A stretch of DNA of 64,000 nucleotides from Pogonophryne albipinna (GCA_028583405.1 CM053258.1:314699-378698), one strand, 5' to 3'; positions 1 through 11,100 are shown, counted from the first letter of the stretch. The notes: generated by a model from the letters alone, not told the origin. Program-made: numbers and translations.

Positions 1-2046
1 CAGGCCATAAGGCTGCTACACCTGAGCTGCTGTTACACCTCCACCCACAGGCCATAAGGCTGCTACACACCAGATCTGCTGTTACACCTCCACCCACAGG
101 CCATAAGGCTGCTACACCATATCTGCTGTTACACCTCCACCCACAGGCCATAATGCTGCTACACCAGATCTGCTGTTACACCTCCACCCACAGGCCATAA
201 GGCTGCTACACCTGAGCTGCTGTTACACCTCCACCCACAGGCCATAAGGCTGCTACACACCAGATCTGCTATTACACCTCCACCCACAGGCCATAAGGCT
301 GCTACACCTGAGCTGCTGTTACACCTCCACCCACAGGCCATAAGGCTGCTACACACCAGATCTGCTGTTACACCTCCACCCACAGGCCATAAGGCTGCTA
401 CACCAGAGCTGCTGTTACACCTCCACCCACAGACCATAAGACTGCTACACCAGATCTGCTGTTACACCTCCACCCACAGGCCATAAGGCTGCTACACCAG
501 ATCTGCTGTTACACCTCCACCCACAGGCCATAAGACTGCTACACACCAGATCTGCTGTTACACCTCCACCCACAGGCCATAAGACTGCTACACACCAGAG
601 CTGCTGTTACACCTCCACCCACAGGCCATAAGGCTGCTACACCAGATCTGCTGTTACACCTCCACCCACAGGCCATAAGGCTGCTACACCCAGATCTGCT
701 GTTACACCTCCACCCACAGGCCATAAGGCTGCTACACACCAGATCTGCTGTTACACCTCCACCCACAGGCCATAAGGCTGCTACACCAGATCTGCTGCTA
801 CACCTCCACCCACAGGCCATAAGGCTGCTACACACCAGAGCTGCTGTTACACCTCCACCCACAGGCCATAAGGCTGCTACACACCAGATCTGCTGTTACA
901 CCTCCACCCCACAGGCCATAAGGCTGCTACACCAGATCTGCTGCTACACCTCCACCCACAGGCCATAAGACTGCTACACCAGATCTGCTGTTACACCTCC
1001 ACCCACAGGCCATAAGGCTGCTACACACCAGATCTGCTGTTACACCTCCACCCACAGGCCATAAGGCTGCTACACCAGATCTGCTGCTACACCTCCACCC
1101 ACAGGCCATAAGACTGCTACACCAGATCTGCTGTTACACCTCCACCCACAGGCCATAAGGCTGCTACACCAGATCTGCTGTTACACCTCCACCCACAGGC
1201 CATAAGACTGCTACACCAGATCTGCTGTTACACCTCCACCCACAGGCCATAAGGCTGCTACACCAGATCTGCTGTTACACCTCCACCCACAGGCCATAAG
1301 GCTGCTACACACCAGAGCTGCTGTTACACCTCCACCCACAGGCCATAAGGCTGCTACACCAGATCTGCTGCTACACCTCCACCCACAGGCCATAAGACTG
1401 CTACACCAGATCTGCTGTTACACCTCCACCCACAGGCCATAAGGCTGCTACACCAGATCTGCTGTTACACCTCCACCCACAGGCCATAAGGCTGCTACAC
1501 ACCAGAGCTGCTGTTACACCTCCACCCACAGGCCATAAGACTGCTACACCAGATCTGCTGTTACACCTCCACCCACAGGCCATAAGGCTGCTACACCAGA
1601 TCTGCTGTTACACCTCCACCCACAGGCCATAAGACTGCTACACCAGATCTGCTGTTACACCTCCACCCACAGGCCATAAGGCTGCTACACCAGATCTGCT
1701 GTTACACCTCCACCCACAGGCCATAAGGCTGCTACACACCAGAGCTGCTGTTACACCTCCACCCACAGGCCATAAGGCTGCTACACACCAGATCTGCTGT
1801 TACACCTCCACCCACAGGCCATAAGGCTGCTACACCAGATCTGCTGCTACACCTCCACCCACAGGCCATAAGACTGCTACACCAGATCTGCTGTTACACC
1901 TCCACCCACAGGCCATAAGGCTGCTACACCAGATCTGCTGTTACACCTCCACCCACAGGCCATAAGACTGCTACACCAGATCTGCTGTTACACCTCCACC
2001 CACAGGCCATAAGGCTGCTACACCAGATCTGCTGTTACACCTCCAC
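1..2046. repeat. 47/49-bp VNTR, left palindrome arm
   Basis: Head-to-tail units of 47 or 49 bp; the two lengths differ by an extra AC in the CTACAC(AC)CAG segment. Each unit carries GCCATAAGGCTGC, then CAGATCTGCTG or GAGCTGCTG, then TTACACCTCCACCCACAG. Length divided by period gives roughly 43 copies, and the array runs off the window start. The reverse complement forms the array from 48899. Short open frames in it are artefacts. Confidence 0.97.
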
Positions 2047-2245
2047 AATATTCATCTGGCTGCTACTAGCACTTATTGCACTATTTCACTTTTTTAAACT
2101 GTTTTTCTTTTTGTGTTTACTATTTACTTGCACTATATTTATCTGTGTTTTGTGTTGCACTGTTGGAGAAGCCTGTGACACAAGATTTCCATCGACATAA
2201 CTACACTGTAGATACGTTTGTTTGACAAATAAAGAGCCTTGAACC
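2047..2245 (+). mobile_element. Tail of a common teleost interspersed repeat (AATAAA end)
   Basis: AT-rich sequence between the VNTR and the gene leader, ending in GACAAATAAAGAGCCTTGAA. From general knowledge, this end with the TTGCACTGTTGGAGAAGCCTGTGACA segment is a very common interspersed sequence in teleost genomes. I do not name its class. The neighbouring VNTR unit (GATGGCCTGTGGGTGGA-like on the other strand) resembles the adjoining part of the same element, so the VNTR probably arose by tandem amplification inside it. Confidence 0.55.
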
Positions 2246-2384
2246 CGAGAGAAGGAGCCTCGCTGCGAGACTTCAGACGGAGGGGGAGTGGGGAGGGGGC
2301 GGTTTGGAACTGGGCCTCTCGCTCCACACACACTTCCTCCCCCCTCCTCTCTCTCTCTCTTAAAGGGACAGGTGACCTCGCTGT

Positions 2385-2390
2385 TATAAA
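2385..2390 (+). promoter_or_regulatory. TATA-like box upstream of exon 1
   Basis: TATAAA lies 395 bp upstream of the signal-peptide ATG at 2785, next to a GC-rich stretch with TTAAAGGGACAGG. A start site about 30 bp downstream would fall inside the GA-rich tract, making the leader almost wholly GA repeat. The same motif occurs mirrored at 48555-48560. Promoter function is inferred from position only. Confidence 0.35.
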
Positions 2391-2400
2391 CAGGACAACC

Positions 2401-2413
2401 AGAGAGAGAGATC

Positions 2414-2481
<68 letters not shown>

Positions 2482-2497
2482 CGGAGAGAGAGAACCG

Positions 2498-2531
<34 letters not shown>

Positions 2532-2631
2532 GAGAGAGAGAGAGAGAGAACCGGAGAGAGAGAACCGGAGAGAGAGAGAGAGAGAGAGAGAGAACCGGAG
2601 AGAGAGAGAGAGAGAACCGGAGAGAGAGAAC

Positions 2632-2667
<36 letters not shown>

Positions 2668-2700
2668 CGGAGAGAGAGAGAGAGAGAGAGAGAACCGGAG
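2401..2700. repeat. GA-rich array in putative 5' leader, left arm
   Basis: About 300 bp of (GA)n interrupted at irregular intervals by ATCCGG or AACCGG. It lies between the TATA-like box and the first exon, so it may be transcribed as 5' UTR. The mirror at 48253-48544 has a different arrangement of interruptions. Arginine/glutamate and leucine/serine open frames across it are shadows. Confidence 0.93.
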
Positions 2701-2736
2701 AAGTCCCGGTCCCTCTGCTCGCTGGGTGTGAGCAGC

Positions 2737-2751
2737 ATGGAGTTGTTTTGA
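2737..2751 (+). other. Four-codon upstream ORF
   Basis: ATG-GAG-TTG-TTT-TGA sits 33 bp before the signal-peptide ATG at 2785 in the presumed leader. It could lower translation of the downstream frame. It is exactly conserved at 48202-48216 in the other arm, but the arms are near identical, so this does not show selection. Confidence 0.4.
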
Positions 2752-2784
2752 CCGGACACAGAGCGACCTGCTCCCGGTGAGAGG

Positions 2785-2869
2785 ATGACAGGAGCTGTCA
2801 CCGTGCTGCTGCTCAGCGCTGCCTTCACTGCCGCCCGGTCCCTGAACGCACCGCCGGACAGGCTGACCG
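2785..2869 (+). CDS. Exon 1 (signal peptide) of a secreted/membrane protein gene, left copy
   Basis: 85 bp from ATG to a GTAAGG donor at 2870, ending in phase 1. It encodes 28 residues beginning MTGAVTVLLLSAAFTAARS, a typical signal peptide: short polar start, VLLL core and small residues before a likely cleavage site. Spliced to exon 2 at 8066 it gives a continuous frame of 55 codons (85+80=165 nt), which supports both splice sites. An identical copy is at 48084-48168 on the minus strand. I do not recognise the family with certainty. ADAM15 is a candidate because the human gene lies near MTX1 and the peptide layout (signal peptide, then a short prodomain start) would fit, but the N-terminus is too short and too variable to prove it. 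No third exon is visible. Confidence 0.6.
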
Positions 2870-3337
2870 GTAAGGCTTTAAGTTTGTTTTTGTCTTTTAG
2901 CCACGTTTTTCAAACCGTATTATTTTACATGTATGAGATCAGCTGTTAGTGTATCCAGAGGAGGGGAGTACATTTACTCAAGTACCGGACTGAAGTACAC
3001 TTTAATGTACTTTCTTAAGTACATTCAATGCTTTGTTCTTAAAATCCATTATAATTAAAAGGGAAATCTTGTAAATTAACTCCACGTCATTGATTTAACA
3101 GCTTTGGCTGCTTTGAACAATATGCACCTCCTTTGTTCGTGTTGTTTAATGTCATTATATATATATATATGTATTGTTGGAGGAGCTCAGGACTCCAGAC
3201 GTCTGACCTGTAGCTCTGAGCATGTGATGATAAAGCCTTTAAAAAGGAAACTAGTGAAGTCACAGAAAGAGTGAACACTTCGCTAAAAGTCTGTGTTAGT
3301 CTACCACAGTCAGATGTGACGCAACAATATGATGTAG
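2870..3337. other. Start of intron 1, left arm: unique DNA with short (AT)n
   Basis: No gene is recognised. The segment includes GAGTACATTTACTCAAGTACC-like text and a short AT run at about 3154-3171. The matching AT run in the right arm (47750-47798) is more than twice as long. Confidence 0.7.
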
Positions 3338-3874
3338 AAATGTCTCAGGACTATAACTAGTAAATGTCTCAGGACTATAACTAGTAAATGTCTCAGGACT
3401 ATAACTAGTAAATGTCTCAGGACTATAACTAGTAAATGTCTCAGGACTATAACTAGTAAATGTCTCAGGACTATAACTAGTAAATGTCTCAGGACTATAA
3501 CTAGTAAATGTCTCAGGACGATAACTAGTAAATGTCTCAGGACTATAACTAGTAAATGTCTCAGGACTATAACTAGTAAATGGACTATAACTAGTAAATG
3601 TCTCAGGACTATAACTAGTAAATGTCTCAGGACTATAACTAGTAAATGTCTCAGGACTATAACTAGTAAATGTCTCAGGACGATAACTAGTAAATGTCTC
3701 AGGACGATAACTAGTAAATGTCTCAGGACGATAACTAGTAAATGTCTCAGGACTATAACTAGTAAATGTCTCAGGACTATAACTAGTAAATGTCTCAGGA
3801 CTATAACTAGTAAATGTCTCAGGACTATAACTAGTAAATGTCTCAGGACTATAACTAGTAAATGTCTCAGGACT
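3338..3874. repeat. 24-bp minisatellite, about 22 copies, left arm
   Basis: Tandem AATGTCTCAGGACTATAACT-AGTA units; some have GACGATAACT instead of GACTATAACT, and one truncated unit lies near 3582. Length over period gives about 22 copies, against about 8 in the mirror array at 47400-47584. This is one of the clearest copy-number differences between the arms. Confidence 0.95.
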
Positions 3875-4178
3875 CTGATCTCTGATCCTCAGAATCTCAG
3901 ATCCATAGCTTTTCCCTTTCCTGCTGTTTTAATGTGTCCTAGATCATTTTACTCTGTGAAGCACCTTCAGATGACGTATTACTATTATATACATATAAAT
4001 ACTTAACTGCCTTTTTACTTGAGCACAATTTTGATTGCAAAGTATTTGTAAACTGTAGTATTGCTAGTTTTACTCAAGTTAATATCTTATCTATCCAAGT
4101 AAAAAGCTCAACACACGGACCATTAACTCTTACACAACATGTCATTATGAATCACACGGAGACACTACGCATACAGAC
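3875..4178. other. Unique intron DNA between arrays, left arm
   Basis: About 300 bp with no gene or element recognised. One substitution against the right arm is readable: TATATACATATAAAT here against TATATAAATATAAAT in the mirrored strand near 47280. Confidence 0.7.
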
Positions 4179-4237
4179 CGTGTGTGTGTGTGTGAGACTG
4201 TGTGTGTGTGTGTGAGAGAGACCGTGTGTGTGAGACC

Positions 4238-4293
<56 letters not shown>

Positions 4294-4329
4294 CCATGTG
4301 TGTGAGAGAGACCGTGTGTGTGTGTGAGA

Positions 4330-4369
<40 letters not shown>

Positions 4370-4487
4370 CCATGTGTGTGAGAGAGACTGTGTGTGTGTG
4401 TGTGTGTGTTTGTGTGAGACTGTGTGTGTGTGTAAGTGGGGTGAAGTGTGAGTGTGTGTGTGTGTGTGTGTAAGTGGGGGAAAGTGA

Positions 4488-4567
<80 letters not shown>

Positions 4568-4663
4568 CCATGTGTGTGAGAGAGACCGTGTGTGTGTGTG
4601 AGACCGTGTGTGTGTGTTTGTGTGAGACTGTGTGTGTGTGAGAGAGACCGTGTGTGTGAGACC

Positions 4664-4709
<46 letters not shown>

Positions 4710-4837
4710 CCATGTGTGTGAGAGAGACCGTGTGTGTGTGTGAGACCGTGTGTGTGTGTTTGTGTGAGACTGTGTGTGTGTGTAAGTGGGGTGAAGTGTG
4801 AGTGTGTGTGTGTGTGTGTGTAAGTGGGGGAAAGTGA

Positions 4838-4883
<46 letters not shown>

Positions 4884-4940
4884 GTGGGGGAAAGTGAGTG
4901 TGTGAGCATGTGTGTGTAAGTGGGGGGAAATGAGTGTGAG
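4179..4940. repeat. Compound (GT)n microsatellite block, left arm
   Basis: Long GT runs separated by GAGAGAGACCGTG, GAGACTGTG and TAAGTGGGGGAAAGTGAG spacers, themselves repeated in blocks. The reverse complement is at 46408-47100 with a different block order and run lengths. All histidine/threonine and cysteine/valine frames here are artefacts. Confidence 0.96.
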
Positions 4941-5356
4941 CTTTAACTTAATTGAAAGCTTGCCCGTTGCTAGGTAGCTAATCTGAGGCTAAGCTAGCAG
5001 CTAACGGTAACGCCTCTGCTCACCTTCCTGCTGATTGGTTTAGAAGTTGCAGTGAATCAGAATGAAACTTGAACGGCTTCCTCTGGAATCACACGTGGAG
5101 GCTTTCTGCTTCTAAACTACGCCGTCTACATTATGAACAAGAACAAACTAAATCTCTCAGTACATCTGAACAATGTCTCAGATCTCCGTTGAATCGTCTC
5201 AGTGTGATTACTCCGTGTTCAGAGCCTGTTAGCAGCTCATAGGCAGACTGTATGTTGGGACATTCACACAAGTAGCTTCAATTAGCATCTGCAGGCAATA
5301 GCTCAACATGGCTTGAAGTGTTTTTGGGGTTTCTTGAGGATTGATTCCATTTCTGA

Positions 5357-5357
<1 letters not shown>
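4941..5357. other. Unique intron 1 DNA, left arm
   Basis: No coding potential recognised. It contains GCTAGCAGCTAACGGTAACG followed by CTGCTGATTGGTT. A related motif pair (GCTAACCGCTAACGGTAGC, then CTGCTGATTGGTTG) recurs near 7700, suggesting an old short duplication within intron 1. Confidence 0.6.

Positions 5358-5415
<58 letters not shown>
5358..5415. repeat. (CA)n microsatellite, left arm
   Basis: Uninterrupted CA dinucleotides. The mirror (GT)n at 45943-45986 is shorter. Confidence 0.97.
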
Positions 5416-5417
<2 letters not shown>

Positions 5418-5486
5418 TTGAATCACCATTGAAACATGCAATATAATGAAATACACCGTTTTTAAATAGAGATTGTTCATTTTTTT

Positions 5487-7101
5487 CATTTCAAACCTTT
5501 ATTTAACCAGATTGGGTTGCTCCACCTCTCACTACTCTTTTTAACCTCTCCCTCAGCACGAACACAATTCCAAAAGTATGGATGTCAGCGTATGTCCTGC
5601 CTTTGCTAAAAGGAGGGGAGGCCACCTTATTAAATAACTATAGGCCAATCTCTAAGTTGTCAGTTCTGGCTAAGGTTCTTGAACGCCTAGTGAGTGAACA
5701 GGTAAAGGAGTTTTTATGTACAAATGACATCCTGTCTAAACATCAGTCAGGCTTCAGAAAGCAACACAGCACCATCACTGCCACAATGAAAGTGCTGAAT
5801 GATGTGGAGAGTATCTTAGATAATAAGCAGAGTTGTGCAGCTCTATTTATTGACCTGTCCAAAGCGTTTGATATCGTCGATCATCTCATCTTAAAGCAGA
5901 GGCTACTCAGTATAGGCATGTCCAGCCATGCAGTGGGTGGTTTGTGAACTACCTCTCTGAAAGGTCCCAATGTGTTCACTTTGATGGGCTGTCTTCTGAG
6001 TGGTTGAACATTGCAAATGGTGTTCCTCAAGGTTCTGTTTTAGGCCCACTTTTATTCTCCATCTACATCAACAGTTTAGGTGAAAATGTGGATGAAGCTA
6101 CTTTACATTTGTATGCGGATGATACCGTGATGTCCTGTGCAGGTCCCTCCATTCAGGAGGCTGGTGTTAAATTACAGGCTGTTTTTAACATTATTCAGAC
6201 TCAGCTCTCTGAACTAAAGCTTCTTTTAAATGTTGATAAAACCAAGGTAATGCTCTTTTCTAAAGCTAAAAATACACCAGAGCCTGTTTTGGATATTGTT
6301 ACTATGCAAGGACAAGTACTCAAGGTGGTTACTTGTTATAAATACCTTGGTATCTGGCTTGATGATTGTCTCACTTTTAAACTTCATGTCAATAACCTGC
6401 TTAAAAGGCTGAAGGTTAGACTAGGTTTCTTCTACAGGAACAAGTCCTGTTTCTCGCTTGAGGCCAGGAAAAGGCTCTGTGACCTTTTGACCTGTGCTGG
6501 ACTATGGTGATCTGATGTATATGAATGCACCTGCCTATCGCCTGAACAAGTTAGATGCTGTGTATCACAGCGCACTGAGGTTTGTCACAAACTGTAAAGC
6601 ACTTACTCATCACTGTACCCTGTATGCCAGGGCAGGTCTGCATCACTTACTGTACGGAGGCTCAGTCACTGGTACACGTTTATTTATAAAGCTTTGTTGG
6701 GTAAACTCCCGTATTATATCTGCTCTCTGAAAACACAGAGTTGCAAGCAGCTATTGTCTGAGATGGCATGATGTAGTATTGTTAGATGTGCCAAGAGCAA
6801 GGACTGTCTCAGGTAAGACAGCTTTTATGCGCAGCTCCACTTGCTTGGAACAATCTTCAGCAAGAATTGAAACTGAGCAATCTCATTCCTCTGCATGTTT
6901 TTAAAGCTAAGCTAAATGAAATGCTCGTTGATACTATGGGCACTTGTAAATGTCTATATGTAAATGTATCCTGTAAATATAATGTATAATGTCCTTTATT
7001 GTTTCATGTGGAACCTAAATGCTGCAGGTCTCCCTTGAAAAAGAGATCTATGATCTCAATGGGACCAATCTGGTTAAATAAAGGTTTGAAATGAAATGAA
7101 C
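5487..7101 (+). mobile_element. 5'-truncated LINE (L2/CR1/Rex1-like) with an inverted tail at its 5' end, left arm
   Basis: A non-LTR retrotransposon remnant. Coding sequence begins abruptly at about 5516, inside the reverse transcriptase, so the 5' part is lost. The 3' end is CCAATCTGGTTAAATAAAGG followed by TTTGAAATGAAATGAA, a tail style I associate with fish L2-type LINEs. The last 29 bp of the tail (7065-7093) are repeated exactly in reverse complement at 5487-5515, directly before the truncated coding part, so the body is bounded by a perfect 29-bp inverted repeat. The mirror copy is at 44252-45872. It lies in intron 1 of the signal-peptide gene, in the same orientation as that gene. Confidence 0.85.
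5524..6989 (+). pseudogene. LINE reverse transcriptase, frameshifted, left arm
   Basis: RNA-directed DNA polymerase remnant. Readable blocks in order: LNNYRPISKLSVLAKVLERL (finger region), SGFRKQHSTITATMK, FIDLSKAFDIVDH (motif A, with the catalytic Asp), GVPQGSVLGPLLFSIYIN (motif B region), LYADDTVM (motif C catalytic box), then a thumb-like C-terminal region with APLAWNNLQQELK. The frame shifts near 5944 (inside AVGWFVNYLSER), again near 6494-6510, and stops occur at 6728-6730 and before 6786. The frameshifts near 5944 and 6500 are shared with the right-arm copy, so they predate the duplication or haplotype split. It cannot encode a working enzyme. Confidence 0.85.
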
Positions 7102-8065
7102 CAGAGGGAACGCTGCGGAGGAGAAGGAGTGTTTCATGAGATCGATAGACCTTCCTCTCACAGGAGAGCTGCTCTGAACACGGTGGAACTAAACCCTTTG
7201 TGTTTGCAGAGCTTTGAGTAGACTTCATAATTAGGTTCAGAGAAATGCCCTGGGTTTACTGACGGATTCATTGAGTCTGTAAATAAGGTCACAACAAGCG
7301 TACAGTAAACCTGTGTGTGCAGCTCGAGGGAAACGCATCAGCCCGATGTCATGACGCTCACTAACCAGCTTTCATATTGATACTGTTTTACCCCGTATTA
7401 CATTCATTTAATAAATATAATAATACATGGGATTTGTATAGCGCTTTTCCTAATGCTCAAAGACGCTTATGGCTCATAGTTCTCTCTCAAATCTATTTCA
7501 CATTGCTGAAAGATCCCCTTCAAACAACTCAGATTTCTCATCCCAAACTACATTTTACAAGATGACATTGAACACATCATGGTTAAGCAATAATTTACAT
7601 TCGCCAAATTCTAAAAGCCTGAACGCACCGTAGTGCAACTCAATCGAAACTTCGTTAGCTGTTAGCTTCTCGCTATTTAGCACAACTGAACTTCGACTGC
7701 TAACCGCTAACGGTAGCTCTGCTGCTGATTGGTTGTCACGGCGCAGCGTTATCAGGTGTCCAGTAATAATGATAAATCAGTGTAAACGTCTTCCCACTTC
7801 TTTTCGGATGTGTAGTTAGATCATTTGTTTATAGATCATTTGCAAGTCAATCATATTTTAGTTTATCAATCTGAAACTGCTGGAGTTTATACAGTCTCAT
7901 AATTCTCTTCTTTCATTATTATTATTATTTGGATTATTGTTTTACACGTTCTAATCAAAGCAAATGAGAAGTCCCGAATGCTTATGTTCTGTTAGCATAG
8001 TCTTCTGAATGTTGTCCGGTATCCTGCTGTTCCGACCAATCGCTGACCTGCGTGTTTGTGCTCAG
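7102..8065. other. End of intron 1, left arm, with a teleost repeat fragment
   Basis: No gene seen. Around 7400-7560 the text GGGATTTGTATAGCGCTTTT with CTCAAAGACGCTTATG resembles a short interspersed sequence common in fish genomes; class not assigned. The intron ends with a pyrimidine-poor but usable acceptor (TTTGTGCTCAG) at 8065. Confidence 0.5.
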
Positions 8066-8145
8066 ACAGGCGCCCCCTGCTGGAGAAAACCCGTCCCTTC
8101 ATCCTGGTGGACGGAGAGAGGAGGAGCCTCGCTGAAGCTCTGCAG
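8066..8145 (+). CDS. Exon 2 of the signal-peptide gene, left copy
   Basis: 80 bp between a CAG acceptor (ends 8065) and a GTATGA donor (8146). Joined to the phase-1 end of exon 1 it reads D-RRPLLEKTRPFILVDGERR-SLAEALQ and ends in phase 0. This is a charged, folded-domain-like peptide following the signal sequence. An alternative acceptor four bases later (8069) gives a cysteine/tryptophan-rich frame that looks less protein-like. The exon is identical to its copy at 43215-43294. The 33-bp array starts directly at its donor. The family is not established; an ADAM-type prodomain start (adam15) is one possibility. What follows exon 2 in the real gene is not in this window. Confidence 0.6.
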
Positions 8146-11100
8146 GTATGATTGGCTCTCCATTATCCAGGGATATGATTGGCTCGCCATTATCCAGGGA
8201 TGGCATTGGCTGTTGGTCTCTATTATCAAGGGATGTCATTGGCTGTTGGTCTCTATTATCAAGGGACGTTATTGGCTGTTGGTCTCTATTATCAAGGGAT
8301 GTCATTGGCTGTTGGTCTCTATTATCAAGGGATGTCATTGGCTGTTGGTCTTTATTATCAAGGGATGTCATTGGCTGTCTACATTATCAAGGGACGTCAT
8401 TGGCTGTTGGTCTTTATTATCAAGGGACGTCATTGGCTGTCTACATTATCAAGGGACGTCATTGGCTGTTGGTCTTTATTATCAAGGGATGTCATTGGCT
8501 GTTGGTCTACATTATTAAGGGATGTCATTGGCTGTTGGTCTTTATTATCAAGGGATGTCATTGGCTGTTGCTCTCCATTATCAAGGGATGTCATTGGCTG
8601 TTGGTCTTTATTATCAAGGGATGTCATTGGCTGTTGGTCTATATTATCAAGAGATGTCATTGGCTGTCGGTCTCTATTATCAAGGGATGTCATTGGCTGT
8701 TGGTCTACATTATCAAGGGATGTCATTGGCTGTTGGTCTCTATTATCAAGGGATGTCATTGGCTGTTGGTCTACATTATCAAGGGATGTCATTGGCTGTT
8801 GGTCTACATTATCAAGGGATGTCATTGGCTGTTGGTCTCTATTATCAAGGGATGTCATTGGCTGTTGGTCTCTATTATCAAGGGATGTAATTGGCTGTTG
8901 GTCTTTATTATCAAGGGATGTCATTGGCTGTTGGTCTACATTATCAAGGGATGTCATTGGCTGTTGGTCTACATTATCAAGAGATGTCATTGGCTGTTGA
9001 TCTTTATTATCAAGGGATGTCATTGGCTGTTGGTCTCTACTATCAAGGGATGTCATTGGCTGTTGGTCTTTATTATCAAGAGGTGTCATTGGCTGTTGGT
9101 CTACATTATCAAGAGATGTCATTGGCTGTTGATCTTTATTATCAAGGGATGTCATTGGCTGTTGGTCTCTATTATCAAGGGATGTAATTGGCTGTTGGTC
9201 TTTATTATCAAGGGATGTCATTGGCTGTTGGTCTACATTATCAAGGGATGTCATTGTCTGTTGGTCTACATTATCAAGAGATGTCATTGGCTGTTGATCT
9301 TTATTATCAAGGGATGTCATTGGCTGTTGGTCTCTACTATCAAGGGATGTCATTGGCTGTTGGTCTTTATTATCAAGAGGTGTCATTGGCTGTTGGTCTA
9401 CATTATCAAGAGATGTCATTGGCTGTTGATCTTTATTATCAAGGGATGTCATTGGCTGTTGGTCTACATTATCAAGGGATGTCATTGGCTGTTGGTCTCT
9501 ATTATCAAGGGATGTCATTGTCTGTTGGTCTACATTATCAAGGGATGTCATTGGCTCTTGGTCTACATTATCAAGAGATGTCATTGTCTGTTGGTCTACA
9601 TTATCAAGGGATGCCATTGGCTGTTGGTCTCTATTATCAAGGGATGTCATTGGCTGTTGGTCTCTATTATCAAGGGATGTCATTGGCTGTTGGTCTCTAT
9701 TATCAAGGGATGTCATTGTCTGTTGGTCTCTATTATCAAGGGATGTCATTGTCTGTTGGTCTACATTATCAAGGGATGCCATTGGCTGTTGGTCTCTATT
9801 ATCAAGGGATGTCATTGGCTGTTGGTCTCTATTATCAAGGGATGTCATTGGCTGTTGGTCTCTATTATCAAGGGATGTCATTGTCTGTTGGTCGACATTA
9901 TCAAGGGATGTCATTGGCTGTTGGTCTCTATTATCAAGGGATGTCATTGGCTGTTGGTCTCTATTATCAAGGGATGTCATTGGCTGTTGGTCTCTATTAT
10001 CAAGGGATGTCATTGGCTGTTGGTCTCTATTATCAAGGGATGTCATTGGCTGTTGGTCTCTATTATCAAGGGATGTCATTGGCTGTTGGTCTTTATTATC
10101 AAGGGATGTCATTGGCTGTTGGTCTACATTATCAAGAGATGTCATTGGCTGTTGGTCTACATTATCAAGGGATGTCATTGTCTGTTGGTCTACATTATCA
10201 AGGGATGTCATTGGCTGTTGGTCTTTATTATCAAGAGGTGTCATTGGCTGTTGGTCTACATTATCAAGAGATGTCATTGGCTGTTGATCTTTATTATCAA
10301 GGGATGTCATTGGCTGTTGGTCTCTATTATCAAGGGATGTCATTGGCTGTTGGTCTTTATTATCAAGGGATGTCATTGGCTGTTGGTCTCTATTATCAAG
10401 GGATGTCATTGGCTGTTGGTCTCTATTATCAAGGGATGTCATTGGCTGTTGGTCTTTATTATCAAGAGATGTCATTGGCTGTTGGTCTACATTATCAAGA
10501 GATGTCATTGGCTGTTGGTCTACATTATCAAGGGATGTCATTGTCTGTTGGTCTACATTATCAAGGGATGTCATTGGCTGTTGGTCTTTATTATCAAGAG
10601 GTGTCATTGGCTGTTGGTCTACATTATCAAGAGATGTCATTGGCTGTTGATCTTTATTATCAAGGGATGTCATTGGCTGTTGGTCTCTATTATCAAGGGA
10701 TGTCATTGGCTGTTGGTCTACATTATCAAGGGATGTCATTGGCTGTTGGTCTCTATTATCAAGGGATGTCATTGGCTGTTGGTCTACATTATCAAGGGAT
10801 GTCATTGTCTGTTGGTCTACATTATCAAGGGATGTCATTGGCTCTTGGTCTACATTATCAAGAGATGTCATTGGCTGTTGGTCTACATTATCAAGGGATG
10901 TCATTGTCTGTTGGTCTACATTATCAAGGGATGCCATTGGCTGTTGGTCTCTATTATCAAGGGATGTCATTGGCTGTTGGTCTCTATTATCAAGGGATGT
11001 CATTGTCTGTTGGTCTACATTATCAAGGGATGTCATTGGCTGTTGGTCTCTATTATCAAGGGATGTCATTGGCTGTTGGTCTCTATTATCAAGGGATGTC

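Noticed and set aside
4145..4909. Histidine/threonine-rich or cysteine/valine-rich proteins
   Set aside because: Direct translations of GT/CA microsatellites, here and at 46436-47110, 24475-24780 and 60829-61623 (outside the mtx1 exons).
8070..8145. Alternative exon 2 reading frame (GAPCWRKPVPSSWW...) from an acceptor at 8069
   Set aside because: It is open, but the acceptor at 8065 gives a frame continuous with exon 1 and a more typical protein composition, ending exactly in phase 0.
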